Assembly (NCBI RefSeq): GCF_011075055.1
Contig: NC_058153.1
Span: 5,828,001 to 5,892,000, forward strand
DNA: 64,000 bases
Origin: Mangifera indica
Taxonomy: Eukaryota > Streptophyta > Magnoliopsida > Sapindales > Anacardiaceae
Direction: 5' to 3'
Shown: positions 23,773 to 35,345 of the stretch, piece after piece
Numbering within the stretch: the first letter of the stretch is position 1
How the letters are laid out: each line of letters begins with the position of its first letter
Notes under the pieces: model-generated
What the model saw: only the letters and a program-made list of their open reading frames with translations
Database searches by the model: none
Told to the model about the DNA's origin: nothing
Position numbers and translations under genes: made by a program

Positions 23773-24365
23773 TTAGACACATTTATAGGTGTTACACTGA
23801 GCTCTCATCATAACATCTTGGACTATGGATAGATCAAACCCATAAATGAATTTCTTCATCCTTCCCAACTCAATGCTCACTACCCATAGGGCAAACCTCT
23901 CTAGTATATTAAACTTGGTGGTGTACTCCTTAACTGAATTTGTTCTCTGTGTCAAAGTAAGGAGAGCTCACACATAAGTCTTATCAGCACTCTTGTACTC
24001 AACGTCAAACAAACGTTAAACTCAATCCATGTCATCTATGATACTTTCACAATCTCCCTGGCCAAATTTCATCATACTCTAGCATCTACCTTGAACAAAT
24101 AGGTGGCATAATTTAACTTTCTCCTTGTTTGTCATATATTAAACTTAATGGTGTACTCCTTAACTGAATTTGTTCTCTGTGTCAAAGTAAAGAGAGCTGA
24201 CACATAAGTCTTATCAGCACTCTTGTATTCAATGTCAAACAAACGTTAAACTTAATCCATGTCATCTATAATACTTTCACAATCTCCTTGGCCAAATTTC
24301 ATCATACTCTGGCATCTACCTTGAACAAATAGGTGGCATAATTTAACTTTCTCCTTGTTTGTCAT
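23773..24365 (-). pseudogene. Ty3/gypsy gag fragment, internally duplicated
   Basis: The minus strand encodes a capsid-like segment with LTQRTNSVKEY, then LERFA and KKFIYGFDLSI, the pattern of gypsy gag (Retrotrans_gag) domains. Stops and shifts interrupt it upstream. A 230-bp segment is present twice in tandem (23906-24135 and 24136-24365), so part of gag is repeated. Protease and polymerase are not present to the left. The likely LTR of the same element begins at 24838, on its 5' side. Confidence 0.7.
23906..24365. repeat. 230-bp tandem duplication within gag
   Basis: ATATTAAACTT begins both copies and CTCCTTGTTTGTCAT ends both. The copies are equal in length and roughly 95% identical by eye. 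Confidence 0.92.
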
Positions 24366-24837
24366 CTTAAATAAAGACATCACACTCTCAACAACTCAAA
24401 TCATTCCTCAACTGTTGATAGATCCTTAGTGCCTACAAATTTTTTTAAGTTGATACATGTTGGATAGCCTATAAATAGGTCGTAGCTAAGTCTTCACTGT
24501 CGTCTTGCACCCTCAACTCCTCTCTTATAAAACTATTGATATTACTGACATTGAGTTTCAAATGGAAGGGCAAGGGAGTTACCACCAAATCTTACGCCTC
24601 TTGTGGGTCACCTTTTTGGCTATTTCTATTAATCCTCTAAAATCTCTTCATAATCCTATAAAAACCACAACAATCAATCTCAAACATAACTTAATAGGTA
24701 TGAAATCAAATTTAAACTTGTAATGATCAACAATGAGTATGGTCAATATAACATGAAAGGCATATTTTTTTAACTAAACTTAGCTACCCACAACTTAAGA
24801 CATTATTTGAGTACCAAAATCATGTTTTAATACCAAC
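24366..24837 (-). other. Gypsy leader region with primer-binding-site-like end
   Basis: No reading frame. Near the right end the minus strand reads TTGGTATTAAAACA next to the LTR edge, resembling a decayed initiator-Met primer-binding site (TTGGTATCAGAGC). Confidence 0.35.
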
Positions 24838-26004
24838 TTGTAATAGTCCCTTCTAGTAGTATTACTATCTAGAGCAAAATGACACTTAACTAAATGAACA
24901 TGCAACACTTAAAAAATATTGATATTCATTCACATATAATTCAATAAAAAGTCAAAAATACCCTTTATTAATAACATCAATGGAAATGTGGAAAAGGTAT
25001 CTAAATAAAATCAACCATGTTAAACATAATATGTGTGGCAAATATACCATAAAACTCCATACATTCTTTCATATTAAACATAAATAAACTAAAAGTACAA
25101 CAAAGTAGAATATGACTAATATACCCACATGTCATCTTTAAGCTCGTTGACCACAATTTGCATCACTACCGCCACGATCACCTAAACCTATAAAACAAGG
25201 AAATTAAAGGAATGAATGATAATCATTCAATAAGTAGGAGACTTTATTTTAACTTTTACTAAATCTTCATTCTACCTTTGACTTTTCCACCTTAATTTGG
25301 CCATCAAAAGTACCCTTAAGGACTCTATATTAGATGACATGGATTCTATTAGGCTTAAACTCTTACTCAGGAAGCTTTAAGGTCTTGTAAACTCTTCCAG
25401 GTTATGGTCTCACTCCGTCATCTAAGATTCTCAATGAAACCTAATCTAGGAAAACCCTTTATCTTCATACATGTTTGGGTGAAAACATTTACTTTACTTG
25501 AATTAGGTATCTATATCGATCAGATTAGGTTGAATAAGAATTTGGCACCATGGCCATGTAAGCTAATTAGGTAGTCTCATTTCCTTACACCATTGGATCG
25601 TTATCTCATAATTGGGCTCTACTACAAGCAAGTATACTTTACTGTAGGTACTATGTTCTATTATGGACTAGTAGGCCTTACTACGGGCAATGTAGGAAGA
25701 AACTTTTACATGTGCCACTTCATAACCCTTATGAACTCTAGTCGTGATCTAGCATGCATATATCTGGAGCCACTAACTTGACTTAAGTTTGTAATAGCAT
25801 TCACGTCAAGCTCTCTCTCATGCCTTACTAGTTTTTTTTCTCTATCAAAGCATGCTCGATACTAATAAGTACCCTAAACATTTGTAATTTCCTTCAGGAC
25901 TAAGTCTTAAGTACATAAACTCAATACATACAATTTCTTTAATCTTACAAGGTTTCATACCACAAATCAAGCATCACATACATCACTTTAACTTAACATG
26001 CAAA

Positions 26005-26046
<42 letters not shown>

Positions 26047-26246
26047 ACCCACACACACATTATAGACATATATTTATTCACATCCATTCATATTCACATA
26101 ACGTCATTTTGAAATAATTAGCAACACAATGAAAAAAAAAGCAACATAATCTAGAATCTCTCAACTTATTTGGATTCTGCTTGAAGCATTTTATGTCGTT
26201 TGGTCTCTTTTCTTTCTCACCGAAAGACATCGTTAGAGTTGTTACA
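24838..26246 (-). repeat. LTR-like remnant of the minus-strand gypsy
   Basis: The plus strand starts TGTAATAGTCCC and a plausible end is GAGTTGTTACA near 26246. The central block (about 25610-25760) has CTACTACAAGC, CTATTATGGAC and CTTACTACGGGC words in the same order as in 1030-1170, so the two LTR-like blocks are related. The right end is uncertain. It contains an (AC)n tract. Confidence 0.45.
26006..26059. repeat. (AC)n microsatellite
   Basis: About 50 bases of AC repeats with two interruptions near the 3' end. Confidence 0.92.
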
Positions 26247-28418
26247 AGTCACTAAAACTTTCCATTTAAATCTCTTTCTCTTCACAAATAAGAATGACTT
26301 ACGAATTTACTGGATAAAATCCTTAAAGAGTTAATAACATGTTTTATGTAAATTTTCATACAAAAATTTATTGTACTGGCATGCAAAATAGAAATGCAGA
26401 GTTATGCATCCCTATTTAAATATTTTGACATGACACATTATCCGCTTTGTTGATTTAACAACAAAAGAATAAGTGTGCACCCTTTATGTACAATAGTTCA
26501 TCAGCTTAAAAATCCATTAAACATGCATAATTGAAGTCTTAATCTATGCAACATTCAAATAGAACACACATACACATGAAAAGACTATTTTTCCTTTGAC
26601 ACGTACTTTTAGGTACTACATTATCACTCATTCTTTCTTTTCTTTATTTTGCACTTATAAAATGAGTGACATGGTGACAAAAGAATTGTTGTTGGTAGAG
26701 GAGACAACAAGAGGGATTTACCTTGAGATATATATGGTTATGATATGAGTTTAAGTTATCTGTATTTTGTTTCATACATGTTCCGATAGATGCTTTGTTA
26801 TATTTTGATTTCTTTAGACATCTTTTGTATGTTTCTTAATGTTTCAATTGAGTTGTCTTTTATTAAAATTTTTATATGAATGGAGTTTGGGACTTTTTCC
26901 TATGTATATTATAAGTATGATTTAAGTACTTAAAATTTTCTTTTCAAAAGTATAATCCTTTTATAGGGTATTTGTCTAGAAAAGAGTGTTATACTAGTAC
27001 GTCAATTTGATTGATTCCCAGACAGCTAGACTAACAAATATATCATAGAGGATCTGAAATCTCCATGTGACACTCATGCAAGCAAAAAGCCTAAGAGTTT
27101 TCAAAGTTTTGCTTGCACTTTTGAAACTAGGGGCGATTATTATACAATAAAATATAGCATGCAAAGAAACTTCCATAGAAGCTATTAGCTGTAGAAGAAA
27201 TAACCCGCAATTTGACCTACAAATAAACATAACTCACTTAGAGAAAATGATCTACTAATTGGCATTATGTTTGTATTGCACACGTATGATAAAAAAGTAA
27301 TAACTTCCTATCTTATAAGACATGATAGTTATCTTATCTCTGATATGTAACAAATTAGGAAGTTAATCTTTTTAATTTAAATTTGAAACGTCTCTTCTAT
27401 TCATCTTATAGATATGAAAAATCATTTAGGAAGAAGAGAAAGGGGCAAGAGAAAAAAGTTAAGTAGCAAATCGAATATATAGCTTCATGCAACTTATGTT
27501 TGATACTTAAGATTAAATTAACATTATTCTGAAATAGATAAGAAGACTCTCATAAAATTCTAACTACTCTTATTAGGACTTTTGTCCAAACTCGAGTCAT
27601 TCTATGGGCATCGTTTCTGTAATCTTTAATTCACTATAGGTTAGAACATTCTCACAAAGTTATCAACAACATAATTGAGGACGTACGTTTTCTACTATTG
27701 AGTCAAACCATCTTGAAAACTATTTGTATCTCTTTATATTTTATTTCTCTCATCGTATCATTTTCGCATTAATTATGTCTATCAATTGGTGATGATAAAT
27801 CACATCAACACTAAATATAAAAGCTTCCAACAACTATTCAAATATATTAAATAAAGTCATAAAATTATGAAAGTCTCTCTTATAAATCCCCTATAGATAG
27901 ACATGTCAAAGGAGTCAGATCAACTTTCGACATGATCCAAACCCCTTTTTTTTGGCATGACCCATGAGAGCAAAACCTGCAATTTTGTGGCTCGTGCCAA
28001 CGATCTTCGTGTAAAGCCCATTTAAAAAATTAAAAATTTATAAATAATTAAATATTAATTAAAAATTAAAAATCATTTAAATATTAGTTGGCTAGCTAAA
28101 AGTTTGCAAAGGCATGACAAGGGCCTTGAGTCATGTTGTGAGCCCTTCAATCCTTGTAAGTCTAGGTTTGGCTCGGCCATAAATATTAAAAATTTAAATA
28201 TAAAATGCCCCTAGATAAAATTACAAAAACCTCTTGGAAATATCATAAATGGCCTAAAAATATGAAAGCCCCTAAAATATTTATTTAAAAAAAACCTGCA
28301 AATGCAAAAAAAAAAAAAAAATCCTTTAATTAATTATATTTTCAATACTTCTAAAAAATATTAAAACTTAACTATATTCTTGGAGTGAAATAATAAATAG
28401 AGTTACACCTACACCTAA
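26247..28418. other. AT-rich intergenic stretch, no supported gene
   Basis: A 78-codon minus-strand frame at 26994-27230 is open but unrecognised. 27900-28190 is a repeat fragment with GGCTCGTGCC- and GGCTCGGCC-type words. No RNA gene seen. Confidence 0.4.
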
Positions 28419-28790
28419 GAGGTCATTTGGCTTTCAATAAACAAAAGTTATTTTGATAATTTATCTTTTAAATTACGATAATTTTTTATTATTAATAATG
28501 ATGTGATAAATAATATAAGTGGTAATTTGATTACTATCTTCACCTTTATTAAAAAATTACTAAAATAATCTTAATTCTATTATAATTATATTATTATTTA
28601 TTAATTTTTAAGAAAAAATAATCTTATTTTCAATTAATAGAATAAAACATATAAAAATATAATAATATTTTACACTTATCAAAATTTATTAAATATAATA
28701 ATTATTTATACTTAATAATATTTTAAATATCCTATCATCAATATAATTTTTTAATTTTATTAATAAAATGTTACTCAGACTAGACGCGTC
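28419..28790. mobile_element. Degraded Harbinger-type MITE (copy 3 of the 16034 family)
   Basis: Follows the order of copies 1 and 2: GGTCATTTGG at the left, AATTTATCTTTTAAATTA, a diverged GGTAATTTGATTACTATCTT segment, TTATTATTTATTAATTTTT, and AATAAAATGTTACTCAGACT before a decayed CGCGTC end. It is shorter (about 370 bp), and I could not find its target duplication. Confidence 0.65.
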
Positions 28791-29309
28791 ATTATGAATA
28801 TTACTAAAATTAGGAGATGTATATGGAAATTAGTTTTCTTGAAAAGGCAAGTTATAAAAATGGAATAATGTTTGGTGACAATAAATATGATTGGCTCATG
28901 TTAAGTAATGACAGTCACAGTGTGGCAAACGGGGCCCACTAACAGACTTTGTCATTTATTTTATTATATCGATTAATGATGACGTGGATCTGTTATGAAA
29001 CGGCCAAATCTGGTGGCACAGCTTTTTTCCTTTTTCTTTTTTAAAAGCGAATTCCCTGCATTTTCCAAATTCATATACTTTCCTAAATAATAATTTATCA
29101 ACATTTTAAAAATACCCTTTTATTTGCCATAATTTTATGGTCCACTCAGGTTTTTTTTTTTTTTTTTTTTTTATAAACTACCCTATTGTTTAGTTGTTAT
29201 TTATGAAAACTGTTTAATATAAACATCAAATTTAATATGTATGTATAATCTTAATTAAAAGAACAAGTGCATTGTAAATTATTATTTAAAATATATTATG
29301 AAATGTATC

Positions 29310-29590
29310 GAATTAATATGATACAATAGACGTACTATATCATACGATATGATATATATCTTACGATATAATATATATCATCGATACGGATTAATATACT
29401 TTTTAAAGAAAATAATGATATAATAGGGGTTCACATGAAAATTTTCAAATTTTTAAAGATGTTTGTGATATTTTTTAAAATAATGATATACCAAATAGAT
29501 TTTTTATTATTTTATTTTTTAAAAATTGTGTCATACGATATGATACGAAAAATTAAATTTTTGATAAACGATATGATATGAGATTCGACT
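29310..29590. repeat. Cluster of ATACGATA/ATATGATA words
   Basis: Repeated and inverted copies of CATACGATATGATA, GATATGATA and TCGATACG. This looks like a degenerate simple repeat that could form hairpins. Confidence 0.5.
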
Positions 29591-29604
29591 AACATGTTTA
29601 TATT

Positions 29605-29705
29605 CTATAAAATGATGTGTCATCATGTGATTGTATAATTTTTTTAATTAAAGATAAATAACAAATAATCGTATGATAATAAATTATATATATACTCAAA
29701 TAACT
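29605..29705. mobile_element. AT-rich palindromic MITE (copy 4)
   Basis: GTGTCATCATGTGATTGTAT and AATCGTATGATAATAA arms around a TTTAATTAAAGATAAAT core, like the copies at 11636 and 22972. Ends not well defined. Confidence 0.4.
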
Positions 29706-30049
29706 TTTTTTTTTTGAAAATAATATGTATCTTAAGTTTGAGATGAGAAGGAAACTTTGCTATCTAAGGGAGATTTTTCTTGATTGTAAAATATTATTTC
29801 CATATTTGCCTACTCAATTACCTTAATTTTATTTCCAATTTCATGATTAAATTTAGACTAGCCAATCACATTTTGGTATATCATTGTTAGGTATAAAATT
29901 GTGCAAATTATTTATACACATAATTTTATTTTATTTTTTAATAATGCCTGCAAAACAAAATTAAAATAAGTTAAAACCTAATTATTATTTATTTATCTAA
30001 ATAACAAATATATTTATTATTATTAATATACTATTTATTATTATTATTT

Positions 30050-30060
30050 ATTACCACTAC
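30050..30060 (+). promoter_or_regulatory. Possible 3' splice site of a leader intron
   Basis: A long U/A-rich stretch ends in TTACCACTACAG followed by GTTGCGTCGC, where base composition changes abruptly to GC-richer sequence. This would fit an intron in the V-PPase leader. It cannot be proved without a transcript. Confidence 0.3.
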
Positions 30061-30077
30061 AGGTTGCGTCGCTGTAC

Positions 30078-30182
30078 ATGGTCTCACTGCCTCCTTCACA
30101 GAACTCACTTCCATTTCAGCTTACTTCCAAATCGTCTGAATGGGAGCAACAATTCTGCCAGATCTCGGCGCCGAGATTCTGA
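30078..30182 (+). CDS. Possible upstream ORF overlapping the V-PPase start
   Basis: ATG at 30078 opens a 34-codon frame that ends in TGA at 30180-30182, after the V-PPase ATG at 30140 and in a different frame. If transcripts start upstream of 30078, ribosomes would meet this ATG first and it could reduce initiation on the main frame. Neither ATG has a purine at -3, but both have G at +4. Whether it is transcribed is unknown. Confidence 0.3.
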   Translation: MVSLPPSQNSLPFQLTSKSSEWEQQFCQISAPRF

Positions 30183-30617
30183 TTCCGCTTTGTGCAGTGA
30201 TTGGAATTGGCTTCTCTTTGCTTCAGTGGGTGCTCGTTTCAAAAATCCAGTTGTCTCCTTCCAGAGCCTCCTCCAAGTCATCGGTTAACAGTGGAGCCGG
30301 CGCCACCAACCGAAACGGCTACTCCGACTATCTTATCGAAGAGGAGGAAGGCATTAATGACGATAACGTCGTCCTTAAATGTGCCGAAATTCAAAGCGCC
30401 ATTTCTGAAGGTACATCGTTTTTTTTTTTTTTAGTTTTACGTTTAAAACTTCAACTCTGAGCAAACTTTACGTGAATTAGCACTAGATCTTTTGGTTTGT
30501 GTAATTTAGATAAAAATTCTATGTTGAATTGGCGTCAAAGTTCACAAGAAAACGGGGAATGAGTCCTTTTCAAGATGAAGTATATTAGATTATTTTTTTA
30601 AATTTTGATTCGTGGAT

Positions 30618-30658
<41 letters not shown>

Positions 30659-33600
30659 TTAATATGTGTATCAGGGGAAATGGAAACTTGGGGCATGTGC
30701 AAGGTGGCTTCATTATTATATGCTTGTGTGATGAATGTTTTTAAGAGTGGTGGATCCTGAAATCTGGGACTACAAGTTTTTATGTAGTATATTTTGAGAT
30801 CAATATTGATTCTGGTTGCTGTAAAAATTACGGAACTGTTGAGATACGCTGGTGTGAAGAATAATAATAGCAGCAGGCACTTTGATTGCTGTCTGCTTTA
30901 ATGTTTAATGTGATGCTGGATTTTTGGCTTCATTGTAATTATACTTGATCTCGAAACTAGACTTATTTTATTAATTTTGGGGTAACTTTTATAGTTTTAT
31001 TTCCTTTGTGCCAATATTATTAATTTGCTTTAGAATTCATATTCGCTATGAAGAAAATATTATTTATAATACCAAGTTAAAAAAAGGAGACCAATTTTAC
31101 CTGCAAAAATTGTTGGAGTAAGGACAATATAAAGTGTGACAGAGATAATCAAATGCAGTTCACACGGAAATAATTGTTTGAACAGATATTAACATTCTAA
31201 TGAAGGTTATTGATTTTTTTTTTTTTCGGTTCCATCATGTCCTATTTATCATTTTTTTTTTAATTCATGTTACACAAATAATTTCTTCCCAAATTTTTTA
31301 GCGGAAGGACCTTTCAATGTACTAACCTTTGGTTGTATTGATGTTACAGGGGCTTCCTCATTCCTTTTCACTGAATATCAATATGTTGGTGTTTTCATGG
31401 TTGTGTTTGCAATCTTGATTTTCGTTTTCCTTGGCTCTGTTGAGGGTTTCAGCACAAAGAGCCAACCTTGCACATATGATCGATTCAAGATGTGTAAGCC
31501 TGCTCTTGCAACTGCTGCCTTCAGCACTATATCTTTCTTGCTTGGTGCTGTAACTTCAGTGGTTTCTGGCTTCCTTGGGATGAAAATTGCTACCTATGCA
31601 AATGCAAGAACCACCTTGGAGGCAAGGAAAGGAGTTGGGAAGGCTTTTATCGCTGCATTTAGATCTGGTGCTGTTATGGGTTTTCTCCTTGCTGCAAATG
31701 GTCTTTTGGTGCTTTTCATTGCCATTAACCTATTCAAGCTATACTACGGTGATGACTGGGCTGGCCTTTTTGAGGCTATAACTGGTTATGGCCTTGGAGG
31801 TTCTTCCATGGCTCTCTTTGGTAGAGTCGGTGGAGGTATATACACGAAAGCTGCTGATGTTGGTGCTGATCTCGTTGGCAAGGTTGAGAGGAACATTCCT
31901 GAGGATGATCCAAGAAATCCAGCTGTAAGGAGCACCACTCTTTTAAGATAATATTCTGTGTCCTACAATGTTGAGATACTATATTATGTCATATGATGGA
32001 GTGGTTTTCTTCCTAGGTTTTTTAAATCTTTGTTTCATATTTGTATTTTTCAGGTCATTGCTGACAATGTTGGTGATAATGTTGGGGACATAGCTGGTAT
32101 GGGATCGGATCTTTTTGGCTCATATGCTGAATCATCCTGTGCTGCCCTAGTGGTTGCATCAATCTCTTCCTTTGGAATCAATCATGAGTTAACAGCAATG
32201 TTGTATCCTCTCATTATTAGTTCAGTGGGAATAATTGTTTGTTTGCTCACCACCTTATTTGCAACCACTAAGGCCTTTGAGATCAAGGCTGTAAAAGAAA
32301 TTGAGCCGACCTTGAAGAGGCAACTCATCATCTCCACTGTTCTGATGACCGTTGGAATTGCAATTGTTAGTTGGATAGCTGTTCCGTCTTCCTTCACCAT
32401 CTTCAATTTTGGAACCCAAAAAGTTGTTAAGAACTGGTAAACTTCACATTGCTTGTTCTCTTCTATCGAGAATAGAGAAATATATCACTCTCATTGATAT
32501 TTGACAGGAATGTAACGAACTTCTGATTTGGGGATTGTAACATGAAACTGTTGTTGCAGGCAACTGTTTTTATGTGTTGCTGTTGGTCTCTGGGCTGGGC
32601 TCATTATTGGATTTGTAACTGAGTACTATACAAGCAATGCATACAGGTAGAAAGCTTTTTGTTGCAGTTGATTTTACTCTCTCTTTAAGAATTCATTAAC
32701 TTTGGTGTATGATACAGCCCTGTGCAAGATGTTGCTGATTCCTGCCGAACTGGAGCTGCCACTAATGTTATTTTCGGCCTTGCATTGGGCTACAAATCTT
32801 GTATTATTCCTATTTTTGCTATCGCAATCAGCATTTTTGTTAGTTTCAGTTTTGCTGCAATGTATGGTGTTGCTGTTGCGGCCCTCGGAATGCTCAGCAC
32901 TATAGCTACTGGATTGGCCATTGATGCTTATGGTCCTATCAGCGACAATGCTGGAGGCATTGCTGAGATGGCAGGCATGAGTCATAGAATCCGAGAAAGA
33001 ACTGATGCACTTGATGCTGCAGGAAACACCACTGCCGCTATTGGGAAGGTTTGAAAATTTCTTTCAGTTATGAGTTATCCGTTGAGTTTTTGATATATGG
33101 CAGCGGTTTTCCCTTAAAACAGTATCTTCAATTGAAGCAAACTAGATTTGCCTTCCTCCTAGAAAATTCTCTTGAGTACTGACCTGAAATTGGGTATTAA
33201 TTAATTTTGTATGCCTCTAATTTTCTTCAAACGTTTACTTAAGCGTCAACAGTTGATTTTTGAGATCTGGCAACCTTTTTCCCCTGACTTACCATATTGA
33301 AAATGGATTATTTTTCCAATTGAAACAAACTAGATTTGCCTGCATCCAAGGATATTCTTTGGATTACTGCGCTCAAAATTTTTATCACGTAATGTTCTCT
33401 GCCATTTCTTTTTCTTTTCTTCAAACATATGGCTTTAAGAATGGAAAAAAGACCCTCAATGTGTTTGCATGTTTCTGAAGTTTGTACTTGACAGACGTGA
33501 TTTCTTTTCACTGTAAAGCCCCAGGGCATCCGTAATATTAGTTGTCTAAAAAGAAAAAGTAAAACACACATTCACACACCTGAACAGGAAATAATTGCAT

Positions 33601-34550
33601 TGACAAATATTAGATCTATATCCAAGTGACCTAAGTGTTGTTTTTTGCTTGTGTCCAGGGGTTTGCTATTGGTTCTGCAGCTCTTGTGTCGCTAGCCCTT
33701 TTTGGTGCCTTTGTGAGCCGTGCATCTATTTTAACAGTTGATGTTTTGACTCCAAAAGTTTTCATTGGTTTGCTTGTTGGTGCTATGCTCCCTTACTGGT
33801 TCTCTGCCCTGACAATGAAGAGTGTGGGAAGTGCAGCTTTAAAGATGGTTGAGGAAGTGCGCAGGCAATTCAATACCATCCCTGGTCTCATGGAGGGCAC
33901 TACCAAACCCGATTATGCTACCTGTGTTAAGATTTCCACTGATGCATCCATTAAAGAGATGATCCCACCCGGTGCTCTCGTCATGCTCACACCCCTCATT
34001 GTCGGGATCTTCTTTGGTGTGGAAACTCTCTCCGGTGTCCTTGCTGGTTCTCTTGTCTCAGGTGTTCAGGTAAATGCTAGAATTCTAACATGACAGCCTA
34101 TCAGTTAGGTGAAAAGAAATGTATTTGCCTTTTGATTCCATTTATCTTCGTTAACATTTTTCTCTAATACCTTAACAGATTGCTATCTCTTCGTCCAACA
34201 CGGGTGGTGCTTGGGATAATGCCAAGAAGTACATCGAGGTATATGATATGGCGGTACTTTTATCAGTCCTTCTGTGGTTGATCCTCCAAAATCTTATTTA
34301 TCTTAATGATTATGCTACGAATCTTACTGTGCGATGGCAGGCTGGTGCATCGGAGCATGCTAGAACTCTTGGTCCTAAAGGATCAGATCCACACAAGGCA
34401 GCTGTTATCGGAGACACAATCGGAGATCCTTTAAAGGACACATCTGGACCGTCTCTCAACATCCTAATCAAGCTAATGGCTGTTGAATCACTTGTGTTTG
34501 CTCCCTTTTTTGCTACACATGGTGGCCTGCTTTTCAAGCTATGGAACTAG
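30140..34550 (+). CDS. AVP1: Type I vacuolar H+-pyrophosphatase (AVP1/VHP1-like), complete
   Basis: Hydrolyses pyrophosphate to pump protons across the vacuolar membrane. Exons: 30140-30410, 31350-31924, 32054-32436, 32560-32646, 32718-33048, 33659-34069, 34179-34238, 34341-34550, all GT-AG and in frame. They total 776 codons including TAG, i.e. 775 residues against about 770 for Arabidopsis AVP1. The start [20 protein letters not shown] aligns with the AVP1 N-terminus. The substrate motif DVGADLVGK is at residues 260-268, with a NVGDNVGD acidic motif following at the exon 2/3 junction. GNTTAAIGK (541-549) has Ala where K+-independent type II enzymes carry Lys, so this is a K+-dependent type I enzyme. 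[15 protein letters not shown] lies in the last exon. The family is a homodimer of 16-helix subunits. No frameshift or missing key residue was found. The symbol is by orthology and the local gene name may be VHP. Confidence 0.96.
30618..30656. repeat. (TA)n(GA)n microsatellite in V-PPase intron 1
   Basis: About ten TA followed by about nine GA dinucleotides in the 939-bp first intron. Confidence 0.9.
33095..33445. repeat. Diverged tandem duplication in V-PPase intron 5
   Basis: AATTGAAGCAAACTAGATTT near 33130 recurs as AATTGAAACAAACTAGATTT near 33317. The flanks (GTTGAGTTTTTGA / GTTGATTTTTGA and TTTTCTTCAAACGT / TTTTCTTCAAACAT) are also repeated in order, a period of about 187 bp. Confidence 0.65.
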
Positions 34551-34759
34551 AGAGCATGACGGACGAACAGCCGGAGATAGCATACCCACCCTTCTTTCCA
34601 CCCAGAGGTTTTTCTGTGTACTCCCCTTTGATTCCCTAAAATTCGAAAAAGAAAATTAAAAAAATTCTTTTTCCTTAGTCATTGCTTTCTTTCTTATTTT
34701 TCCCTTTATTTTTTTCCTCCCCACTACCATGCACAGCTTCAAATTCTTCCTTGAGCAGT

Positions 34760-34872
34760 GATATGTATATAATTTTATACACAAATAATAACATATTATT
34801 ATATAATTAGATAAATTAAAGATAAAATTATATAATAATATATCGTTATTTATATATAAAATTATATACAAA
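34760..34872. mobile_element. AT-rich palindromic MITE (copy 5) in the V-PPase 3' flank
   Basis: TATATAATTTTATACACAAA at the left and TTATATATAAAATTATATAC at the right are inverted, with ACATATTATTATATAATTAG and TATAATAATATATCG arms around AATTAAAGATAAA. It starts about 210 bp after the stop codon, near where the transcript should end. Confidence 0.55.
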
Positions 34873-35194
34873 AATTATCCAGATAATTTTATTGATTCTT
34901 CCCTTTCTTTATTTCCTCCACCTGCCCTCGAGGGAATTTTACAGACGATTCCTAAGGACCACTAATTTGAAGTATCTTACCATCTCATTCAGCTTAAGAC
35001 CCTCTCTCACCAAATGTAGCGTTTTATAATACATAAGTGTCTAAACCATATTTATAATTAAATTTAAAGTTTAGGGTACAATTTAAAACTTTAAATTAAA
35101 ATATTGAGGGGTCTAAAGTGTACAGAGTTTATGTGGGAAAATAACATTCTCAGGGAGGTAAGTGTAAAAATTTATTAATGCGTATATATTTTTT
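34873..35194. other. Spacer between two MITE copies, no gene
   Basis: No reading frame or structured element seen. Confidence 0.4.
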
Positions 35195-35345
35195 AAGTAT
35201 ATATATATATATATATATATATGATGTGTTATTATATAATTAAATATTATTTAAATTAATAATAAAATGATATTTAATTATATAATAATATATTATATAT
35301 ATTTATTAATATAATAAAATTATAGACATATAATATTATTACGAA
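35195..35345. mobile_element. AT-rich palindromic MITE (copy 6)
   Basis: (TA)n, then GATGTGTTATTATATAATTA, core TTTAAATTAATAATAAAATG, arm ATTTAATTATATAATAATAT, and an ATAAAATTATAGACATATAA right end. Same layout as copy 5, 320 bp away. Confidence 0.5.

Larger units (their letters stand above)
28791..30059. promoter_or_regulatory. Upstream region of the V-PPase gene
   Basis: No coding sequence. It contains an ACGTGG word at about 28982 (ABRE/G-box-like core, weak alone), a 22-base T run near 29150, a run of ATACGATATGATA-type words (29310-29590) and a palindromic MITE (29605-29705). The core promoter should lie in the right half, but I cannot place a transcription start. Confidence 0.35.

Noticed and set aside
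26994..27230. 78-codon minus-strand frame with a protein-like composition
   Set aside because: I recognise no family and see no flanking exons or repeat context; not enough to call a gene.
28975..28990. ACGTGG word as an ABRE/G-box of the V-PPase promoter
   Set aside because: A six-base match more than 1.1 kb upstream is expected by chance; mentioned only as context.
31587..31781. 64-codon frame inside V-PPase exon 2
   Set aside because: Out-of-frame shadow of the pump coding sequence.
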